Shown here: positions 44,598 to 52,945 of the stretch, one piece after another
How the letters are laid out: every line of letters begins with the position of its first letter
How positions within the stretch are numbered: position 1 is the first letter of the stretch
Assembly: GCF_002531935.1 (NCBI RefSeq)
Contig: NZ_NWSV01000003.1
Location: 399,911-463,910, forward strand
Length of the DNA: 64,000 nucleotides
Direction: 5' to 3'
DNA from: Rhizobium chutanense
GTDB lineage: Bacteria; Pseudomonadota; Alphaproteobacteria; Rhizobiales; Rhizobiaceae
The notes under the pieces: generated by a model
Database searches by the model: none
What the model saw: only the letters and a program-made list of their open reading frames with translations
What the model was told of the DNA's origin: nothing
Translations under genes and position numbers: made by a program

Positions 44598-45357
44598 GGA
44601 GGTAATTTCACCTCAGAGGTCGCCCTTCACTGCGACACAATGGCAGCAGGACCGCTCTGCCCCAAAAATGCCTCGACTTCACTGAACACCGTTCGATAAT
44701 GAAAACAACAGGATGGTGCGTCGGTTGTGCCAATAGACACTTGGAATGTTCGGCGAATGGTCACCGCTGCGTGTCTTGGCACCATATGTGCCGCTTACCA
44801 TCGCGCCCTGGATTTTTGGCCGCTTGATTCGGCCAATGGGCTACGAGGGCTCTTCGATCTATTGGGAGGGGCGCTGCTCTTTCTCTCGGTCGTGGGCGTT
44901 CTGTTCGTTTGGTTCATCGGCGTATTTGTCGCGTTATTTCGTCGTCGTCTCCGCGGAATGGTGAGTCGTCTTGTTGCTATCATGATTGTCCCGATTTGTT
45001 TTGGGACGATGGTCATCGTGCCTTTGTTCGATCCTTGGCTGTGGTACGTCATTTTCAATAAATCGAGTTTCGAAGCGGCCGCAGCCGCGAGTGGCTCTGC
45101 ACAGAACGGTACGATCATCGAGGGGCGCGACGTTTCGACAGGGATCGCCGGCGTGGGTGACAATCATTTTGTCGCTCTCATTTTTAGCGAAAGCGATCCG
45201 CCCAAACTGGTTTATGGAGACGGCGATGAAGAAAAATTGGCAGCCAATTCGGTGCTGACGCACCTCTACGGCAAATTCTACAGGCGAGATGAGTACTTCT
45301 GACGCGCCCCACATCTGTTAGTGGATAGATTGCGCAGCATCGCAAGTGGATGACTTG
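44565..45357. repeat. Duplicated lysR 3' end flanking an orphan gene
   Basis: The last ~30 bases of lysR (44565-44597, encoding HRKWMT and the stop) occur again at 45327-45357 with about five differences, keeping HRKWMT-stop in frame. The orphan membrane protein gene lies exactly between the two copies. This pattern suggests that a segment was inserted, or that a paralogous lysR 3' end was left behind after a rearrangement. Confidence 0.7.
44727..45302 (+). CDS. Orphan membrane protein, function unknown
   Basis: 191 residues if the GTG at 44727 is used; an ATG at 44757 would give MVTAACLGTICAAYHRAL. Two or three hydrophobic segments (about 12-28, 42-66, 80-102) followed by a soluble C-terminal half (GTIIEGRDVSTGIAGVGDNHFVALIFSESDPPKLVYGDGDEEKL), probably periplasmic. 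No family recognised and no clear ribosome site. Base composition is lower in GC than the neighbours and the gene sits between duplicated lysR ends, consistent with acquisition by transfer. Confidence 0.65.
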   Translation: MPIDTWNVRRMVTAACLGTICAAYHRALDFWPLDSANGLRGLFDLLGGALLFLSVVGVLFVWFIGVFVALFRRRLRGMVSRLVAIMIVPICFGTMVIVPLFDPWLWYVIFNKSSFEAAAAASGSAQNGTIIEGRDVSTGIAGVGDNHFVALIFSESDPPKLVYGDGDEEKLAANSVLTHLYGKFYRRDEYF

Positions 45358-45393
45358 ACCGGTGCGGGAATGCCCTACTTCAGGCGACCTGCA

Positions 45394-46779
45394 TTAGCTG
45401 CCGCTCCGCAACTCTTCTGCAAGTCGGAAATGGCGGCTGGCCGTTTCTGCGTCGCCCTTTGCCTGAGCGAGCAGAGCCAAATTGTAGTTCGCACCCGGGT
45501 CGTCCGGTTTCAACTGCAGAGCGGCGAGGTAATGGCGCTCTGCCGCGGGCAAGTCCCCGTTCTCGTGAAGCAGGACGGCGAGATTGTTATGGGCCTCCAG
45601 ATAATTCGGCCTCGCACGAATGGCAGCGCGGTACTCTTCCTCCGCCCTGCGGCGGTCGCCTGGCTCAAGTAGCATGGCATAGTTGTAGTGCGCCTCTGCG
45701 TAATCGGGCTGCTGCTCCAAAGCTCGGAGATAACAGGCTTCTGCGCCGGCCATATCTCCCATCCGCTCCAGGAAGACGCCGTAGTTGTTATTGCCCTCGG
45801 CGAAGCCGGGTCGGAGACGAAGGACCTCTCGGTATTGGCAGTGGGCCTGAACCGGATCGTTCGCCTCGAGAAGGCCGGCGTATCGCAGGCGAGCGTCCAC
45901 AAAGTCGGGACGAAGGCGAATGGCGTCACGATAATGTGTTTCCGCGCTGCCCTTATCGCCCATTTCCTGCAGGAGGATCGCATAATTATAATGGCCTTCG
46001 GGATAATTCGGCCAAAGGCGGAGCGCCTCCCGGTAATGTTCGGCAGCTTCCACGGCGTCACCTAGCCTTTTCAGAAGAATTCCGAGATTGTTGTGAGCCT
46101 CCGGATATGTGGCACGGAGTTCCAGGGCCTTGCGATAGCAACGCAGTTCGTCTTCCACCGCATCAGCAAATCCCGATCCGAGCCCGACCCCTCTCAGGAA
46201 CCAGTCCTCCGCGGTCATTTTGTCCTCGGGCCTTGCGGCAAGTGCGGCCTGGTCGACGGACACCATCCTGTAGAGCTGGCGACAAGGCAGAAAGTCGCCT
46301 TTGAGCTCGAAACTTCCAGCATCCTCGAAATTGTAAACAGGAAGGTCGATAAGCTCGAGAATGGTCTGTGAGATAAATAAGGTATCCGGGTCGGCGCTCG
46401 CTTCCACGCGCTTTGCGATATTGATGGCACGGCCGATCCACGCGTCGTCGTCTGCAATCCGATAGCATTCGCCGAAGTGGCAGCCCACCCGGATCGGAAG
46501 ATCATGCCCGTGCTGAGATGCGGCCAGAGACCGGCGGCGTTGTTTCCAATACGCAATAAGTTTCAGCGAGAAATGAACTGCGACGTCGGCGGATTCGAAA
46601 AGAAAGAGGTGACCATCCCCCGTGAAATTTTCATGCCGCCTGCCGTACTGGCTGGCAAGGGACTGCGACAGGTAGCGATATTCCGTGATGATGCCCGCTG
46701 CCGCATCCCGTGAGACATTGTTCCAGACCGCGGAGTGACGGACGAGATCGGTGAAGATTACGGCGAAGTAGATACTCAT
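45394..46779 (-). CDS. Nucleotidyl cyclase-TPR protein
   Basis: 461 residues. An N-terminal class III cyclase-like domain (1-170) has FAVIFTDLVRHSAVW, NFTGDGHLFLFES and GRAINIAKRVEASA, matching the metal and nucleotide regions; the classical second Asp reads GDGHL. Then about seven tandem TPR units (about 195-455; repeated YPEAHNNLGILLKRLGDAVEAAEHYREAL-type blocks) for protein contacts. Cytosolic. Activity as a cyclase is probable but the domain is short and partly diverged, so it could be a binding-only relative. Confidence 0.87.
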   Translation of the reverse strand: MSIYFAVIFTDLVRHSAVWNNVSRDAAAGIITEYRYLSQSLASQYGRRHENFTGDGHLFLFESADVAVHFSLKLIAYWKQRRRSLAASQHGHDLPIRVGCHFGECYRIADDDAWIGRAINIAKRVEASADPDTLFISQTILELIDLPVYNFEDAGSFELKGDFLPCRQLYRMVSVDQAALAARPEDKMTAEDWFLRGVGLGSGFADAVEDELRCYRKALELRATYPEAHNNLGILLKRLGDAVEAAEHYREALRLWPNYPEGHYNYAILLQEMGDKGSAETHYRDAIRLRPDFVDARLRYAGLLEANDPVQAHCQYREVLRLRPGFAEGNNNYGVFLERMGDMAGAEACYLRALEQQPDYAEAHYNYAMLLEPGDRRRAEEEYRAAIRARPNYLEAHNNLAVLLHENGDLPAAERHYLAALQLKPDDPGANYNLALLAQAKGDAETASRHFRLAEELRSGS

Positions 46780-46865
46780 TTCGTTTACCGCCGATCGGCG
46801 CTATCATCTTACAAAGTGAGCGTATCGAGGTTGAACTTCATCCATTACGCAGAAGGAAACCCATC

Positions 46866-47141
46866 ATGCCACAGTATATGGTCGAAAGACACTTGCCCGG
46901 CATTACTCCGCAGCAGCTTTCAGCCGCCGCGGCACGCGCAAAGGTCGTGACTGCCGAAATGACTGAACAAGGCAAGCCCGTCCGGTATCTGCGCTCGACC
47001 TTCGTGCCGTCGGAAGAGAAGTCTTTTTGCCTCTTCGACGCGCCCTCTGCCGAGCGTGTCGAGGAAGCGAACCAGATCGCGCAACTTCCTTTGCAGCGCA
47101 TTATCGAAGTCCAGCACATTGCTGCTGACGACCTGGCCTGA
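46866..47141 (+). CDS. DUF4242 family (SCO4226-like) small protein
   Basis: 91 residues, MPQYMVERHLPGITPQQL and VRYLRSTFVPSEEKSFCLFDAPSAERVEEANQIAQLPLQRI: the ferredoxin-like DUF4242 family, one member of which binds nickel. A His or Cys pair (ERHLPG, FCLF) could coordinate metal. Start preceded by GAAGGAAACC. Cytosolic, function unknown. Confidence 0.85.
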   Translation: MPQYMVERHLPGITPQQLSAAAARAKVVTAEMTEQGKPVRYLRSTFVPSEEKSFCLFDAPSAERVEEANQIAQLPLQRIIEVQHIAADDLA

Positions 47142-47270
47142 GATGCTATTTTCAAGGGATCGATGGTCGCTACCTGCGAAGCTCGGTCCGAAGGACGGCC
47201 GGAACCCGTGGCGTGACCGCGGCTAAGATGTTGGCAGGCGGATGAGGCGCAGACTTGTGCTTGCTAGCTC

Positions 47271-47430
47271 GAACCGCTGCAGCCCTGCGCTTGCGCTCCG
47301 GGCGTTCGCAGCTGCAATCGATTCACTGGATCGATTGCTTCGGCTGCGCCGAACCGCTCCAGCCCTACGCTTGCGCTCCGGGCGTTCGTCATTGCAATCG
47401 ATTCACTGGATCGATTGCTCCCGCTCCGCG
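47271..47430. repeat. Two 80-bp tandem repeats 3' of ilvE
   Basis: Copies 47271-47350 and 47351-47430 share GAACCGCT..CAGCCCT.CGC, TTGCGCTCCGGGCGTTCG and a perfect hairpin GCAATCGAT-TCACTGG-ATCGATTGC (47314-47338 and 47394-47418). They lie directly downstream of ilvE on its strand and probably fold as its 3' end; this fills the 299-base gap between the DUF4242 gene and ilvE. Confidence 0.9.
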
Positions 47431-47440
47431 GGACCATTCC

Positions 47441-48328
47441 TCACTCCTCGCTCTCGGTTCTGCCGTGGGCCCAGTCCATGTAGAGATCCAGCGCCTTGCG
47501 GGTAACCGGGCCTTCCTGGAGGTTGCGGTCGTCGAGGCGGATGACGCCGACGACTTTGGAGTAATTGCCTGTCGTGAAGATTTCGTCGGCTGCCAGGAAA
47601 TCCTCGACGGACAGCGTGGCTTCGACGACGTCGAAACCGGCCTTGCGCAAGAGGTGCATGACGCGGGCGCGGGTGATGCCGGCGAGGAAGGTGCGGTTGG
47701 CGGCCGGCGTCATCACCACGCCGTCGCGCACCAGGAAGACGTTGGAGGAGGCGGTCTCGACGACGTTGCCGTTGAGATCGCGCACCAGCGCATTGTCGAA
47801 GCCGCGGCTGCGCGCCTCGGCGATCATGCGGCCGCTGTTGGGATAGAGCGAGCCGGTCTTTGCCTCGGTCATCGCCGTTTCCGGCGACGGGCGGCGATAG
47901 GGCGAGACGGTGAGGCTGGTGCCGCCGTGGCCGCCCATCGGTGCCTCGAACAGGCAGAGCGCGAAGCGGGTCGATTCGGCATCGACGGAAACGACGCTCC
48001 CGGGCGAACCGTGTTCGCCCCAATACATCGGCTTGATGTAGATCGGCGTGGCGCCGTCGAATTTGGCAACACCTTCCCAGGCGAGTGCGGCGATTTCCTC
48101 GGCCGATTTCACCGGCTTCAAGCCCATGGCGAGTGCGGAGCGGTTGATGCGCTGGCAATGCAGGTCGAGATCGGGCGCGATGCCGTCGAACCAGCGGGCG
48201 CCGTCGAAGACCGTGGAGCCGAGCCACATGGCATGCGAGGTCGGCCCGATCAGCGGCGGATTGCCGGGCAGCCATTCCCCATCGACATGAGTCCAGGTGG
48301 TTGAACGCGGTGATGTATCGACGGCCAT
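47441..48328 (-). CDS. ilvE: Branched-chain amino acid aminotransferase
   Basis: 295 residues from the ATG at 48328 (GGGGAGGG upstream). Class IV PLP enzyme: FDGARWFDG at the N-terminus, active Lys in EAKTGSLYPNSGRMIAEARSRGFDNALVRDLNGNVVETASSNVF, and TFLAGITRARVM. Transfers the amino group for Leu/Ile/Val synthesis. Rhizobia carry several paralogs of this type, and the exact donor range cannot be read here. Monocistronic, followed by the tandem repeat. Confidence 0.88.
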   Translation of the reverse strand: MAVDTSPRSTTWTHVDGEWLPGNPPLIGPTSHAMWLGSTVFDGARWFDGIAPDLDLHCQRINRSALAMGLKPVKSAEEIAALAWEGVAKFDGATPIYIKPMYWGEHGSPGSVVSVDAESTRFALCLFEAPMGGHGGTSLTVSPYRRPSPETAMTEAKTGSLYPNSGRMIAEARSRGFDNALVRDLNGNVVETASSNVFLVRDGVVMTPAANRTFLAGITRARVMHLLRKAGFDVVEATLSVEDFLAADEIFTTGNYSKVVGVIRLDDRNLQEGPVTRKALDLYMDWAHGRTESEE

Positions 48329-48570
48329 GTTGCCCTCCCCTCTCAAGTCGTGACAGGAAAAACCGCCGCCGTAGGCCGGGTCAAGGACAAATCCCGACGG
48401 GAAAGGCGGAAGCAAGAAAATGCCGGGGAACCGCGCCGGGCCGCAATATTCGTGCGCAGTACCCGTGGCTTAAGCGATGGATGCATCAGCAAAAATGATG
48501 GAATGACATGTTGGAATGGCGGCGTGCCGCGTGCCATCATGGGAGCAAACCTAAGCAAGGGAAGACGCCC

Positions 48571-49614
48571 GTGAAAGCCATGTATTACGAAGCCTTCGAA
48601 AAGTCGCCCGAGATCCGCACCCTGCCCGATCCGACGCCTTCCGAGGACGGCGTCGTCATCTCCGTCGGCGCCAGCGGGCTCTGCCGCAGCGACTGGCACG
48701 GCTGGATGGGCCATGACCCGGATATCCGCCTGCCGCATGTGCCGGGACACGAGCTTGCCGGGCGGGTCGTCGCCACCGGCCGCGGCGTGATGCGCTTCAA
48801 GGTCGGCGACCGGGTGACCGTGCCTTTCGTTTCCGGCTGCGGCCATTGCGGGGAGTGTCATTCCGGCAACCAGCAGGTCTGCCCGAACCAGTTCCAGCCG
48901 GGCTTCACCCATTGGGGCTCCTTCGCCGAATATGTGGCGATCGACTATGCCGACACGAATCTGGTGCATCTGCCGGAGACGATCGACGATGCGACGGCGG
49001 CAAGTCTCGGCTGCCGCTTCGCCACCTCGTTTCGCGCCGTCGCCGACCAGGCGCGCACCCGGCCCGGCGAATGGATCGCCGTGCATGGCTGCGGCGGCGT
49101 CGGCCTGTCGGCGATCATGATCGCCACTGCCCTCGGCGCCAATGCGATCGGCATCGACATATCAGAGGAGAAGCTTGCCTTCGCGCGGGAATGCGGGGCG
49201 GTGGCGACGGTCAATGCGTCAGGTGTCGCCGACGTCGCGGAAGCAGTGCGCGAGATCACCAAGGGCGGCGCGCATGTCTCGATCGACGCGCTCGGCCATC
49301 CCGTCACCTGTTTCAACTCGATCAAAAATCTGCGCCGGCGCGGCCGGCATGTGCAGGTCGGGCTAATGCTCGGCGAGCATGCGGCGCCGCAGATTCCGAT
49401 GGCGCAGGTGATCGGCCACGAGCTGGAGATCTACGGCAGCCACGGCATGCAGGCCTGGCGCTACGACGCCATGCTGTCGATGCTTTCGGCCGGCAAGATC
49501 GCGCCGCAGAAGCTGATCGGCCGGCGGATCAGCCTCGAGGAGGCCGTGCCGGCGCTGATGGCGCTCGACAAGGCGGAGGCGACGGGGATCAGCGTGATCA
49601 CGCGGTTTTCGTGA
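48571..49614 (+). CDS. Zinc-dependent alcohol dehydrogenase (MDR family)
   Basis: 347 residues from the GTG at 48571 (AAGGGAAG nine bases upstream). Catalytic zinc residues in [12 protein letters not shown] and PGHELAG; structural zinc Cys cluster [18 protein letters not shown](P)-binding loop [24 protein letters not shown]. Medium-chain dehydrogenase acting on an alcohol or aldehyde; substrate unknown. Divergent from ilvE. Confidence 0.92.
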   Translation: MKAMYYEAFEKSPEIRTLPDPTPSEDGVVISVGASGLCRSDWHGWMGHDPDIRLPHVPGHELAGRVVATGRGVMRFKVGDRVTVPFVSGCGHCGECHSGNQQVCPNQFQPGFTHWGSFAEYVAIDYADTNLVHLPETIDDATAASLGCRFATSFRAVADQARTRPGEWIAVHGCGGVGLSAIMIATALGANAIGIDISEEKLAFARECGAVATVNASGVADVAEAVREITKGGAHVSIDALGHPVTCFNSIKNLRRRGRHVQVGLMLGEHAAPQIPMAQVIGHELEIYGSHGMQAWRYDAMLSMLSAGKIAPQKLIGRRISLEEAVPALMALDKAEATGISVITRFS

Positions 49615-49677
49615 GGGGACGGCGCGCGGCGCGCCGGGCGGGCTTCTAAAAGAAAGGGACCGAGACGTTGCCACGAG

Positions 49678-49838
49678 TCCCTTCTCCCCAGCGGGGAGAA
49701 GATGCCGGCAGGCAGATGAGGGGGCCACACGGCAGATCGGTAAATTCGTTGAGGCAAGCGAAGGGCAATGAATGGTGTGCCGTGTGGCCCCCTCATCCGA
49801 CCCTACGGGCCACCTTCTCCCCGCTGGGGAGAAGAGGA
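49678..49838. repeat. Palindromic intergenic element, family B, copy 1
   Basis: Arms CTTCTCCCCAGCGGGGAGAAG (49681 on) and its inverted form CTTCTCCCCGCTGGGGAGAAG (49813 on), each a small hairpin, plus the inverted pair GATGAGGGGGCCACACGGCA / TGCCGTGTGGCCCCCTCATC. Fills most of the 313-base gap before the isomerase gene. Same family at 55253-55467 and 59932-60074. Confidence 0.92.
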
Positions 49839-49927
49839 AACCCAGCCGCGACCCTGGTCATCCCATAGGATAGCGTTTCTTAGGTTTCCCGCTTTTTGCG
49901 CGAGGCATCAAATGCTGGCAACGAACC

Positions 49928-50746
49928 TCACTCAGCCACCCCAATCGAAGCGAGATAGGCAGCAGAGGCCGGGATCTTTGATTTGTCCTTGATCTCGATG
50001 ATCAGGCGCGGATTGCTGTCGAGCTTGGCAAGGGCCGCAAAGACGGCGTGCCAGTGGATCGAGCCTTCGCCGAGGCTCCAGTGGCGATCGGCATAGCCGT
50101 CGGCATCCTGCAGATGGACATGCTGGAGGCGGTTGCCGGCGGCCTTGACGTAATAATCCACCGGCGGAGCGCCGGTATAACCATGGGCATAATGCGCGTG
50201 GCCGGTATCGATCGAGACGGCGACGGCGGGCGATTGGAAGCTTTCGGCGAGCGCCACGCGGATATGCGGATCCTTGTCCTCGATATTTTCGAGGACCATG
50301 GTGCAGCCGATATCCTCGGCGCGCCTGACGGCGTCGCGCAGGGTCAGATGCACGCGCTCGACCACATCCTCGCGGGCGTCGTCATTGTTGTCGAGGTTGT
50401 TGTAGGACCACGAGGTGTAAGGGCTGTGGACGACCATCTGCGTCGCGCCGATGGCGGCGCAGACATCGAGACCCTGCAGCAGTCGCCTGGTGACGACGGC
50501 GCGGATATCGGGATCTTGCGAGGCGATGGTAAAGCCCCAGAACGGGCCGTGAATGCCCAAGCGGCCGGTATGGCCGTCGAGAAGCCTGCGTGCGCGCGCG
50601 GCGAGCGGCGCCCAGTCGCCATTCAGCACCTCGGCCTCGACGAAGCTCTGCAATTCGAGATCGCGCGGCTTTTCGAACAGCCAGTCGCGGTGACGCTCGA
50701 CTTCATCGAGCGTCATGGCGGCGCCGACGATGGGAAGAGAAGACAT
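49928..50746 (-). CDS. Sugar phosphate isomerase/epimerase-like TIM barrel
   Basis: 272 residues, xylose isomerase-like TIM-barrel fold (AP endonuclease family 2): HGPFWGFTIASQDPDIR, VVHSPYTSW, VLENIEDKDP (Glu metal ligand), SIDTGHAHYAHG (Asp/His ligands), HVHLQDADGYADRHWSLGEGSIHW and IIEIKD. Metal ligand set Glu-Asp-His-Glu is complete. Probable epimerase/isomerase of a sugar or inositol derivative. A CATTAA-TT-TTAATG palindrome covers the region just upstream of the start. Confidence 0.88.
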   Translation of the reverse strand: MSSLPIVGAAMTLDEVERHRDWLFEKPRDLELQSFVEAEVLNGDWAPLAARARRLLDGHTGRLGIHGPFWGFTIASQDPDIRAVVTRRLLQGLDVCAAIGATQMVVHSPYTSWSYNNLDNNDDAREDVVERVHLTLRDAVRRAEDIGCTMVLENIEDKDPHIRVALAESFQSPAVAVSIDTGHAHYAHGYTGAPPVDYYVKAAGNRLQHVHLQDADGYADRHWSLGEGSIHWHAVFAALAKLDSNPRLIIEIKDKSKIPASAAYLASIGVAE

Positions 50747-51089
50747 GGATGCGCTCCATTAATTTTAATGATCAATTTGAAAAGGGAAGAACGGTCAAGA
50801 ACGGCCGCCGCGTTCTATGCGCCCCTTCTGTGTCGACGGTATTACAGGCCGGAAAACCTGCGGCCTCCGTCATTTCTGCACGGCTGATGCGGCATTATCG
50901 GCCTTGCGAAACCGACCCGCCGTACCGATATCACCGCCGACAGCGCGTGGGCATGGACCCCGTGCCGGAGGTATTCGCCGACGGCGCCCCCGACAACAAG
51001 GTGGTTGTCAAAACCGGCGTAGAGGTTTAACGGCTGCGCCCGCAAGAAAGGGCCTGCAAGAAAAAGCCCCGTAAGAAGAAGAAAGAGAC
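50747..51089. other. 343-base gap; a palindrome and a possible gene remnant
   Basis: The palindrome CATTAA-TT-TTAATG (50757-50770) is AT-rich and just upstream of the isomerase start, a possible operator. Further right, a short open frame (50953-51030, MDPVPEVFADGAPDNKVVV) resembles coding sequence but has no upstream start of its own and could be a remnant. No RNA gene seen. Confidence 0.4.
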
Positions 51090-51557
51090 ATGATGTCCAA
51101 CTCATTTGTGAAAATGCATGCCGGCGACGAGGCAAAGCGCTTCTTCGTTCTCGGCGACCGGGTCGAACGGCGGCTGCGGCTCAGCGGCACCTGGCTGAAT
51201 ATCTTCGACGTCACCGTACCACCCGGCAGCCGGACGCCCAGACATGCGCATGCGAGCCCTGAGGTGTTCCGCATCCTCGAGGGCAGCCTGACGATCTTGC
51301 GCCTGACCGACAACGGCCCGGAAGAGATCGAGGCGAAGCCTGGCGACATCGTCACCATCGCGCCCTTCGTGGTACACGGCTACGCCAACCGCGGCACCGT
51401 GCCCGCCGTCTTTTCCGCCGTCGTCGATCGCGAGATGGCCGAGTTCATCGAAGCGGAAGGCACGACCGAGCCGCCGAAGGCCAGCCCTTCGGCTGAGACC
51501 ATCGCCCGGATGACGGCGGCGGCCAATGCTTACGGGATCACGATTCTGGCCGCCTGA
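51090..51557 (+). CDS. Cupin-domain protein
   Basis: 155 residues; a second ATG follows directly (51093). Cupin 2 fold with metal motif PPGSRTPRHAHASPEVFRILEG and PGDIVTIAPFVVHGYANRG; the His/His/Glu/His set is present. The C-terminus is a helical tail (ETIARMTAAANAYGIT). Small-molecule dioxygenase, isomerase or binding role unknown. Ribosome site AAGAAAGAG is weak. Confidence 0.85.
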   Translation: MMSNSFVKMHAGDEAKRFFVLGDRVERRLRLSGTWLNIFDVTVPPGSRTPRHAHASPEVFRILEGSLTILRLTDNGPEEIEAKPGDIVTIAPFVVHGYANRGTVPAVFSAVVDREMAEFIEAEGTTEPPKASPSAETIARMTAAANAYGITILAA

Positions 51558-51577
51558 CGGCGGGAGATTGCGTCTTG

Positions 51578-51636
51578 GTTCTTTGCTTTATGCATGTCGT
51601 GCCGGACCCAGCGCACACTTCCGGGCGACATGCTGG
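51578..51636. repeat. Small palindromic element, family D, copy 3
   Basis: CTTTGCTTTATGCATGTCG ... CGACATGC with core GCGCACACTTCCGG, related to copies 1 and 2. Located just after the cupin gene. Confidence 0.7.
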
Positions 51637-51776
51637 CATCTTAAACTATTCGCGCTGCGTCAACCATAAGCAAACTATGCCCATGGCCTATGATGCCAAC
51701 TGATGTAGCGTGACGATCGCCGCCGGCCAAATTTTTGCTAGCAAGGCTGGCATGCCGCTTGTGTGAGTTGCTCTGA

Positions 51777-52910
51777 ATGATTCGCCGTCGAAAGGCTTCC
51801 TTCGTTGCCGCCATTATCGCGGCTATACTGCCGACGCAGGTAATGTCCGACGGCATCCTGCCCAGCAAGTCGTCGCCGCTATGTCTCGTTCCAGTCAAGA
51901 ATGGCGAGCCAACCAAAGATGACATCTACCAGTCGTTTCGGATGACGTCGAAGGTCGTTGCCGTGCCCGGTCTGGATCGTCCCATTATTTTCCCCTTGAA
52001 CCGTGGTGGTGTGTGGACGATCGACGCCAATGGGACGTACGTCCCGTTCGGAGGTGATTTCCCCGACCATTACCAAGACGAGTATGCCTCGGACACGTCG
52101 ACCGGCGACATCATTGGCGTGAGTTGGAAACTTGGGGTCTTTAGGCTTCGACGAGGTGAGACCCAGTTCGAGCGCCTCTACCTCGCTGATGGAAAGCCAT
52201 TCATCCATCCTTTTTCAGCAACGTATGTGACGCGTTTCGGAGGTACAGTCATCTCCGACAACTCGGGCCTTTATCTTCTCCGGACCTCTGGGCAGGTCGA
52301 GCGGCTGTATTGGGATGCGCACGTCGGGGGGAAGTCGCCGGGGCGGGTGTTCGATCTGCCCGAGCTGAAACTGCTTTTGTTCACCGCCGAAGGCTATATC
52401 TACGCGAGAGACGATAATGGCAACCTGACCATTTTCGACAAGGGTTTTGGGGGGCTCCTGGCCGCTCGCGTCACTGCGGACGGACGCATCTTCTTAGAGC
52501 GTAACCAGGAAAATGTCGTGGTGCCGTGGCCCCCGCGGGACCCGACGCGCACTCCGGTCCAGCAAGGAGCCTCCACCTACGAAAACTTCGAAGGTGTCGA
52601 GACTTTCGTCTCCACTTTGGTGAAGGTACACGGCAAGCAGATATCGGCCTATTTGCCACCGGGCGTTTATAGTCCGCCTGTGGAATTTCCGGGTGGCGTC
52701 ATGGTGGCAAGCGCGGGTAGGGACGGTCTTTACACGTTGAACGCCGAGAACAGATGGGATCTCGTCGACCAGAGCCGTGAGATCGCCGGAAACCTCGTGG
52801 ATCTTTTTCGGCTTCCCATCGAAAATCGAGCCTTGCTCATCAACGCAAAGAAAGGACTTTTCCTTCTGATTCAGAAATCCGATGCTCGAGCGGCCGGATG
52901 CCTGAGATGA
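51777..52910 (+). CDS. Orphan secreted protein, probable beta-propeller
   Basis: 377 residues. N-terminal signal-like region (RRRKASFVAAIIAAILPTQVMSDG). The rest is rich in short beta segments with repeated blocks such as IIFPLNRGGVWTIDANG, GVFRLRRGETQFERLY, GTVISDNSGLYLLRTSGQVERL and GVMVASAGRDGLYTLNAENRW, suggesting a propeller of about six or seven blades. No known family or catalytic motif recognised. Lower GC than neighbours; neighbours give no functional hint. Confidence 0.72.
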   Translation: MIRRRKASFVAAIIAAILPTQVMSDGILPSKSSPLCLVPVKNGEPTKDDIYQSFRMTSKVVAVPGLDRPIIFPLNRGGVWTIDANGTYVPFGGDFPDHYQDEYASDTSTGDIIGVSWKLGVFRLRRGETQFERLYLADGKPFIHPFSATYVTRFGGTVISDNSGLYLLRTSGQVERLYWDAHVGGKSPGRVFDLPELKLLLFTAEGYIYARDDNGNLTIFDKGFGGLLAARVTADGRIFLERNQENVVVPWPPRDPTRTPVQQGASTYENFEGVETFVSTLVKVHGKQISAYLPPGVYSPPVEFPGGVMVASAGRDGLYTLNAENRWDLVDQSREIAGNLVDLFRLPIENRALLINAKKGLFLLIQKSDARAAGCLR

Positions 52911-52945
52911 GCCTGCGTTGATATCAATAGGATGATGGAAAGACG

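Noticed and set aside
47271..47430. CRISPR-like array
   Set aside because: Only two long direct repeats with no short repeat-spacer pattern and no cas genes; a tandem duplication instead.
47255..48304. Long + strand frame opposite ilvE
   Set aside because: Antisense shadow of ilvE running through the tandem repeats.
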